From assembly GCF_048269545.1 (NCBI RefSeq), contig NZ_JBLXIJ010000004.1, positions 113,671 to 177,670 on the forward strand: DNA of 64,000 bases. The letters run 5' to 3'. Source of the DNA: Halpernia sp048269545. Its GTDB lineage: Bacteria > Bacteroidota > Bacteroidia > Flavobacteriales > Weeksellaceae. Both the position numbers and the translations under genes were made by a program. Under the pieces are notes generated by a model. That model did not search any database. It was not told where the DNA came from and was given only the letters and a program-made list of their open reading frames with translations. Positions 59,700-64,000 of this stretch are shown here, one piece after another (positions within the stretch are counted from its first letter, which is position 1; each line of letters opens with the position of its first letter).

Positions 59700-60752
59700 A
59701 TGAGCGAAACTGCAAAATTCAATCTCTATCTTCCAGGTTTAAATAATCTACAAAATGAAAACTTAAATTTGGTATCTGCAGATATTAGAGCAGATAAAAC
59801 CACTTTTAATTATTATTATATAAAAGGCGGTGTTTTAGAATTGCAAAAAGAAAATACTTATAATACTTTTGATTTCTCTTCATTTTCTGAAATGTTGAGT
59901 CATTTTCTAAATGAAAATAAATTAGAAAAACCATCAAAATTATCTTTGGGTGTTCCAGGTCCTGTAATCAATGGAAAATGTCTTGCAGAAAGATTACCGT
60001 GGGCTTTAATAGGCGAAGAAATTAAAAATGAAAGTGGAGTAGAAGCTGTTTATTTAATTAATGATATGGAAGCGACTGCTTATTTTATGGGAAATCTCAC
60101 TTCACATTGTTTATTACCAATTTATGAACACGGTGGAATTTCTGATGGAAACGTTGCGATTTTATCACCGGGAAATGGATTGGGTGAAGCTGGAATGTTT
60201 TGGGACGGAAAATATTTAAGACCATTTGCAACTGAAGGTGGTCATTCAGAATTTTCTCCGAGAACCGATGTTGAAGTGGAATTCTATCAATATTTAAAAG
60301 CAATTTACGGTATTGTAAGTTGGGAATCTGTGCTTTCTAAAGAAGGTTTATTTAATATTTACAGATTTTTAAGAGATGTAAAACGCCACAAAGAACCAGA
60401 ATGGCTTACTGCGAAAATTCAGCAAGGTGAAGATTTCACAGAAGTTATTTGCGCATCTGCCATGGAAGAAAAAGAAATGATTTGTAAATTAACCATGGAA
60501 ACTTTTATTGATTTCTTAGCGAGAGAAGCAAACAGTTTGGTTTTGAAATTAAAAGCAACCGGCGGATTAATAATTGGCGGAGATATTCCTCTTTCTATTA
60601 AAAATTATATAGATAAAGAAAAATTTTACAAAAAATTCATCATTAGTGATAAAATGGAATCTTTACTTAAAGATGTCAATATTTATATTTTACTTAATGA
60701 TAAAACTATTGCAGCTGGAGCAGCTTATTACGGTGCATTTCATTCAAATTAA
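59700..60752 (+). CDS. glk: Glucokinase (Glk type)
   Basis: A 350 aa enzyme phosphorylating glucose with ATP. SADIRADKTTFNYYYI is the N-terminal phosphate-loop region. PSKLSLGVPGPVINGKC, LINDMEATAYFMG (catalytic Asp in ND), SPGNGLGEAGMFWDGKY and ATEGGHSEFSP (sugar-binding Glu-Gly-Gly-His) follow, then TGGLIIGGDIP in the second ATPase lobe. Length fits group A glucokinases of the Glk/E. coli type. Confidence 0.9.
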   Translation: MSETAKFNLYLPGLNNLQNENLNLVSADIRADKTTFNYYYIKGGVLELQKENTYNTFDFSSFSEMLSHFLNENKLEKPSKLSLGVPGPVINGKCLAERLPWALIGEEIKNESGVEAVYLINDMEATAYFMGNLTSHCLLPIYEHGGISDGNVAILSPGNGLGEAGMFWDGKYLRPFATEGGHSEFSPRTDVEVEFYQYLKAIYGIVSWESVLSKEGLFNIYRFLRDVKRHKEPEWLTAKIQQGEDFTEVICASAMEEKEMICKLTMETFIDFLAREANSLVLKLKATGGLIIGGDIPLSIKNYIDKEKFYKKFIISDKMESLLKDVNIYILLNDKTIAAGAAYYGAFHSN

Positions 60753-60796
60753 TTACTAACTTATCCTATGTTAATTTTCTTCGAACATTTTAAATA

Positions 60797-60804
60797 TATC
60801 TTTG
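60797..60804 (+). promoter_or_regulatory. -7 box of YceI gene
   Basis: TATCTTTG, perfect TAnnTTTG, 17 bp before the ATG. Confidence 0.5.
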
Positions 60805-60821
60805 CAGCTTAAATTTAATAT

Positions 60822-61388
60822 ATGAAAAAATTATTCTTAAGCTTCATCTTTATAGGAAGTTTAATGTCTGCACAAACTAAGAAAGTTTCATCTTCAGATA
60901 TTCATTGGTGGGGTTATAAAGTGGCAAAAACAGAAGCTTCTTCACATAACGGAACAATCAATTTGAAATCTGGATCTGTAATAATGAAAGGTAATAATAT
61001 TATTGGAGGCACTTTTCTTTTGGATATGACGAGTATTAATTCTGAAGATTTAACAGGAGAATATCAAACCAAATTAAACAATCACTTAAAAACTGGCGAT
61101 TTTTTTGAAGTTGAGAAATTTCCAACAGCATCTTATACAATTACTTCTGTCGTTAAAAATAATAATAAAACTTTTCCTTTTTTAGTAAAAGGAAATTTAA
61201 CTGCGAAAGGCGTTACAAAACCAGTGAATTTCCCAGCAATAATAGGAATGAATAAAGGTTTATTAACTTTAAAATCTGATAAATTCTCTTTTAATCGGCA
61301 AGATTTCGGAATTGCTTATCAAATAACTATGAAAGACGTTTTCATAAAAGATGACATCGATTTGCAAATTAGTTTACAAGCAAAATAA
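60822..61388 (+). CDS. YceI family periplasmic protein
   Basis: A 188 aa secreted lipocalin-like barrel with signal peptide (about 1-18, LMSAQ). Family blocks are HWWGYKVAKTEASSHNGTINLKSG, NNIIGGTFLLDMTSIN, GDFFEVEKFPTASYTITSV, LTAKGVTKPVNFPA and FNRQDFGIAYQ. Related proteins bind isoprenoid-type lipids. The physiological role here is unknown. Single-gene unit with its own terminator. Confidence 0.92.
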   Translation: MKKLFLSFIFIGSLMSAQTKKVSSSDIHWWGYKVAKTEASSHNGTINLKSGSVIMKGNNIIGGTFLLDMTSINSEDLTGEYQTKLNNHLKTGDFFEVEKFPTASYTITSVVKNNNKTFPFLVKGNLTAKGVTKPVNFPAIIGMNKGLLTLKSDKFSFNRQDFGIAYQITMKDVFIKDDIDLQISLQAK

Positions 61389-61410
61389 ATAAAAAATTTT
61401 TATAATTAAA

Positions 61411-61437
61411 AAGCAGTTTTCGAACTGCTTTTTTTAT
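61411..61437 (+). terminator. Terminator after YceI gene
   Basis: Stem AAGCAGTT / AACTGCTT (61411-61418 with 61423-61430) with a TTCG tetraloop and T-run. Confidence 0.92.
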
Positions 61438-61526
61438 TTTTACAAATATGAAATGGTTCTGATTTTATTTTATATAAAATTATATTTATTTCACATTTGA
61501 ATTTTAAAAAACAATAAAATCTACAA

Positions 61527-62168
61527 ATGAAAGTTTACGTAATTAGTGGTTTGGGCGCAGATTTTAAAGTTTTAGAAAAACTAAAATTTAATTCAAATTT
61601 AGAAATTGTTTTTATTGATTGGTTAATTCCAAAATCAAATGAAACTTTTAAAAATTATGTCTCAAGAATGGCAGAAACTATTTCTATAGAAGAAGATTTT
61701 TATCTTTTAGGTTATTCTTTCGGTGGTATTTTAGTACAAGAAATTCATAAAATAAAACCGGCTAAAAAAATATTAATTTTAGGGTGTATTAAATCTGATG
61801 AAGAGAAATCTTTTGTAATGAAAGCTGGGAAAATGACGAAGATTACTGCGATTTTACCTTTAAAATTTTATGGTGCAATTCCTGCGGAATCTTATGGATT
61901 TATCCGCAGAATCTTTGATTCTAAAAACTCAAATATCATGACTTATTTTCGCGTGAGAGATCCTTATTATTTGAAATGGTCAATTCAAAAAATTATCGAG
62001 TGGAAAATGGAAAAAATTCCTGAAGTAATTCAAATCTTGGGAGAAAAAGATTTAGTTTTCCCCTTAAAAAATAGCCACCCAAATTACGTTATAAAAGATG
62101 GAACTCATTTATTTCCTTTAACTAAAAACAAAGAAGTTTCAGAAATTTTGGCAAAAGAATTTATTTAA
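61527..62168 (+). CDS. Alpha/beta hydrolase
   Basis: A 213 aa cytoplasmic hydrolase fold. The nucleophile elbow is GYSFGG (Ser in GxSxG), the acid is probably Asp in LGEKDLVFP and the base His in KDGTHLFPLTK. A short cap region (about residues 90-150) lies between them. Substrate unknown. Stands alone between YceI and the serine dehydratase gene. Confidence 0.85.
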   Translation: MKVYVISGLGADFKVLEKLKFNSNLEIVFIDWLIPKSNETFKNYVSRMAETISIEEDFYLLGYSFGGILVQEIHKIKPAKKILILGCIKSDEEKSFVMKAGKMTKITAILPLKFYGAIPAESYGFIRRIFDSKNSNIMTYFRVRDPYYLKWSIQKIIEWKMEKIPEVIQILGEKDLVFPLKNSHPNYVIKDGTHLFPLTKNKEVSEILAKEFI

Positions 62169-62413
62169 ATTAAAGATATTTCCAAGTTTGTCTTAAAGAT
62201 TTTAACAGACTAATTTAAAGATTTACTCAAAATTCGCTAACTAAAACAAAGTAATTTTTTTATATTTTGACGAAGTAAAAAATTCTTTTTGAATTTTAAC
62301 CATTATTTATTTCAACTTTTAAAATAAAAACATATTTTGTTCTCTGGTCTTTAAAAACTACTGCAAATTCTACTAAAACCAATTTTTTAATTCTAAAGTT
62401 AGTTTCAAATTTT

Positions 62414-62421
62414 TATCTTTG
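62414..62421 (+). promoter_or_regulatory. -7 box of serine dehydratase gene
   Basis: TATCTTTG, perfect TAnnTTTG, 25 bp before the ATG. The 278-bp gap upstream otherwise shows no gene. Confidence 0.5.
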
Positions 62422-62446
62422 TTAATAATCATTTTTCAAAAAAATC

Positions 62447-63865
62447 ATGCAATCTATAAGTGTATTTGAAATCATAAAAATCGGAATTGGTCCTTCTTCT
62501 TCCCATACAATGGGACCATGGAATGCAGCAGAAATTTTTCTAAATCAAATTAGAAGAGATAATAATTTGCAAAATGTGAAAGAAATTAATGTAGAATTCT
62601 TCGGCTCTCTCGCAAAAACGGGAATTGGTCATGGAACTGATATTGCTGGAATGCTCGGTTTGAGCGGTGAAAATTTTAAAACAATTGATACTAAAAAAAT
62701 TACTGAAAAAGTAGATTTGATTAAAAATAGCAAAATGATTAATCTGGGTGGAGAAAAATTAATTCCTTTTGTTTACGGTAAAAATTTAATTTTAAATAAA
62801 GAAAAATCTTTGGAATTTCATCCAAATGGAATGATTTTCACTGCGGTTTTTGAAAATGGTGAAATATTAAGTCAAGATTATTATTCTGTTGGAGGAGGTT
62901 TCGTTGCAACCAAAGAAGAAAATTCCATGGAAGAAATGTGCATCAGAACTTTGTATCCGTGTCATAAAGCAGCAGATTTAAGAAAATATTGCGAACAATT
63001 AAATTTAGATAAAATCTCAGATTTAGTTTTGCTCAACGAAGAATCTTGGAGAACTCAGGTAGAAACTCGTTCCGAAGCACTTTATATTTGGTCTCAAATA
63101 AAAGAATGTATTTATAAAGGCGTAAATAAAGAAGGAATTTTACCGGGCGGATTAAATGTAACGCGCCGTGCCGCAAATATTAATCGCAAACTTTTGGGTG
63201 ATAAAATTTACACCAATATGGATGAATGGTTTCAATTGGTTGTAGATGCAGAAGAAACTTTTACCACAATTAATAAGTGGGTTTCTTGTTTTGCATTGGC
63301 TGTAAATGAAGAAAATGCAAGTTTTGGTAGAATAATAACTGCACCTACAAACGGCGCAAGTGGTGTAATTCCTGCGGTTTTAATGTTTGCACAAGCTTTT
63401 ACAGAATTTACAAGCGAAGAAGATATTGTAAGATTTATTTTAGTTGCGGGAGAAATTGGAACTTTATTCAAAAAGAATGCGACAATTTCTGCTGCAATGG
63501 GCGGTTGTCAAGCAGAAATTGGGGTTTCTTCGGCGATGGCTGCAGCTGGTTTAACAGAAATTATGGGCGGAACTCCTGGTCAAGTTTTGATGGCGGCAGA
63601 AATTGCAATGGAACATCATCTGGGTTTAACTTGTGATCCAATTGGTGGTTTGGTGCAAATTCCGTGTATTGAAAGAAATTCTATGGGTGCAATGAAAGCA
63701 ATAACGGCTGCAAATATTGCGTTGGAAAGTGACCCGGAAAAAGCAAAAGTTTCACTCGATCAAGTCATTCAAACGATGTGGGAAACTGCACTTGGAATGA
63801 ATGAGCGATTTAAGGAAACCTCTGAAGGTGGACTTGCAATTGCAGTGAATTTAGCGGAGTGTTAA
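62447..63865 (+). CDS. sdaA: L-serine ammonia-lyase, iron-sulfur type
   Basis: A 472 aa single-chain enzyme converting L-serine to pyruvate and ammonia with a [4Fe-4S] cluster. The N-terminal beta domain starts ISVFEIIKIGIGPSSSHTMGPWNAAEIF. The C-terminal catalytic domain has TAPTNGASGVIPAVL, AAMGGCQAEIGVSSAMAAAGL and CDPIGGLVQIPCIERN, whose cysteines bind the cluster. Complete in the window. It has its own promoter; no partner gene is visible before the window ends. Confidence 0.95.
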   Translation: MQSISVFEIIKIGIGPSSSHTMGPWNAAEIFLNQIRRDNNLQNVKEINVEFFGSLAKTGIGHGTDIAGMLGLSGENFKTIDTKKITEKVDLIKNSKMINLGGEKLIPFVYGKNLILNKEKSLEFHPNGMIFTAVFENGEILSQDYYSVGGGFVATKEENSMEEMCIRTLYPCHKAADLRKYCEQLNLDKISDLVLLNEESWRTQVETRSEALYIWSQIKECIYKGVNKEGILPGGLNVTRRAANINRKLLGDKIYTNMDEWFQLVVDAEETFTTINKWVSCFALAVNEENASFGRIITAPTNGASGVIPAVLMFAQAFTEFTSEEDIVRFILVAGEIGTLFKKNATISAAMGGCQAEIGVSSAMAAAGLTEIMGGTPGQVLMAAEIAMEHHLGLTCDPIGGLVQIPCIERNSMGAMKAITAANIALESDPEKAKVSLDQVIQTMWETALGMNERFKETSEGGLAIAVNLAEC

Positions 63866-63899
63866 GAATGAAATATTTCTACTCTAACTGACGAAATAT

Positions 63900-64000
63900 T
63901 TTCACGTCACTTCGAGTAATGGAGCGAAGCGGAATGTATCGAGAAGTTTTGGAAAAGGAAAGTTCTCGATACGAAATATTTCTCCGGTTTGCTGCGAAAT
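63900..64000. repeat. Flavobacterial intergenic hairpin repeat, cut by window end
   Basis: GTATCGAGAA (63936-63945) pairs with TTCTCGATAC (63963-63972), preceded by GTCACTTCGAGTAATGGAGCG. This sequence type is scattered in many flavobacterial genomes as a REP/MITE-like element. It continues beyond the window. Confidence 0.6.

Overview
The window is about 33% GC chromosomal DNA from a flavobacterium, most likely the Chryseobacterium/Kaistella group (Weeksellaceae). This rests on gldD next to mutY, Bacteroidetes-type -7 boxes (TAnnTTTG) before many genes, Bacteroidetes signal peptides and lipoboxes, DUF1501/DUF1800 and GlsB genes, and short flavobacterial hairpin repeats between genes. The species is inferred from gene content only.

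Left core (1-10240): the 3' part of mutY, gldD, a PfkB-type sugar kinase, two parvulin-type periplasmic foldases, a nitronate monooxygenase-like flavoprotein, a rhodanese divergent from queG, a DUF2459 protein, and a GluR0-like protein in which a K+-channel pore is inserted in an amino-acid-binding domain.

Integrated element (10242-38390, about 28 kb): a genomic island in the 3' end of a tRNA-Leu(CAA) gene. The intact tRNA lies at the right edge (38391-38472, minus strand) and a 14-bp copy of its 3' end at the left edge. Inside each edge lies the same 19-bp direct repeat. The left end carries a tyrosine integrase, a two-TM protein, a MerR/excisionase-like HTH protein and a Rep_3-like initiator. 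Rep is followed by six iterons at exactly 21-bp spacing, a consensus DnaA box and a seventh iteron, so this is in effect an integrated plasmid. A second, unrelated repeat array (8 copies of about 15-24 bp, mostly 32-34 bp apart) and a structured 60-nt hairpin that might be an oriT follow. No relaxase or conjugation gene is seen. Cargo 1 (15518-24593) is a Zn/Cd/Co-type metal-resistance cluster: DUF6660, a CzcA-TolC fusion, CzcB, DUF3703, a P1B ATPase and a methyltransferase. Cargo 2 (24802-37452) is defence: an orphan AbiEi-like regulator with its own operator, then a type I restriction-modification locus (half-size HsdS, HsdM, HsdS, HsdR, YgjP-like metallopeptidase) with three accessory genes inside it: a coiled-coil membrane protein, an AlbA_2/Schlafen-type ATP-binding protein and a PLD-fold nuclease-like protein. 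A 12-bp repeat array separates the AlbA_2 and PLD genes.

Right core (38391-64000): tRNA-Leu, an MBL hydrolase, a conserved Bacteroidetes protein, a GAF-type methionine sulfoxide reductase, a metal-receptor protein and MgtE. Next is a stress/efflux block on the minus strand: Crp/Fnr regulator, rhodanese-OsmC, TolC-adaptor-RND, a PII-like protein and DUF2892. The rhodanese and TolC promoters carry matching Crp/Fnr-like palindromes at identical distance from their -7 boxes (about -41.5), which suggests one regulon. Then come a lipoprotein, rpsO, a GlsB protein, pnp, DUF1501/DUF1800, an outer-membrane barrel protein, glucokinase, YceI, an alpha/beta hydrolase and L-serine dehydratase. The window ends in a flavobacterial hairpin repeat.
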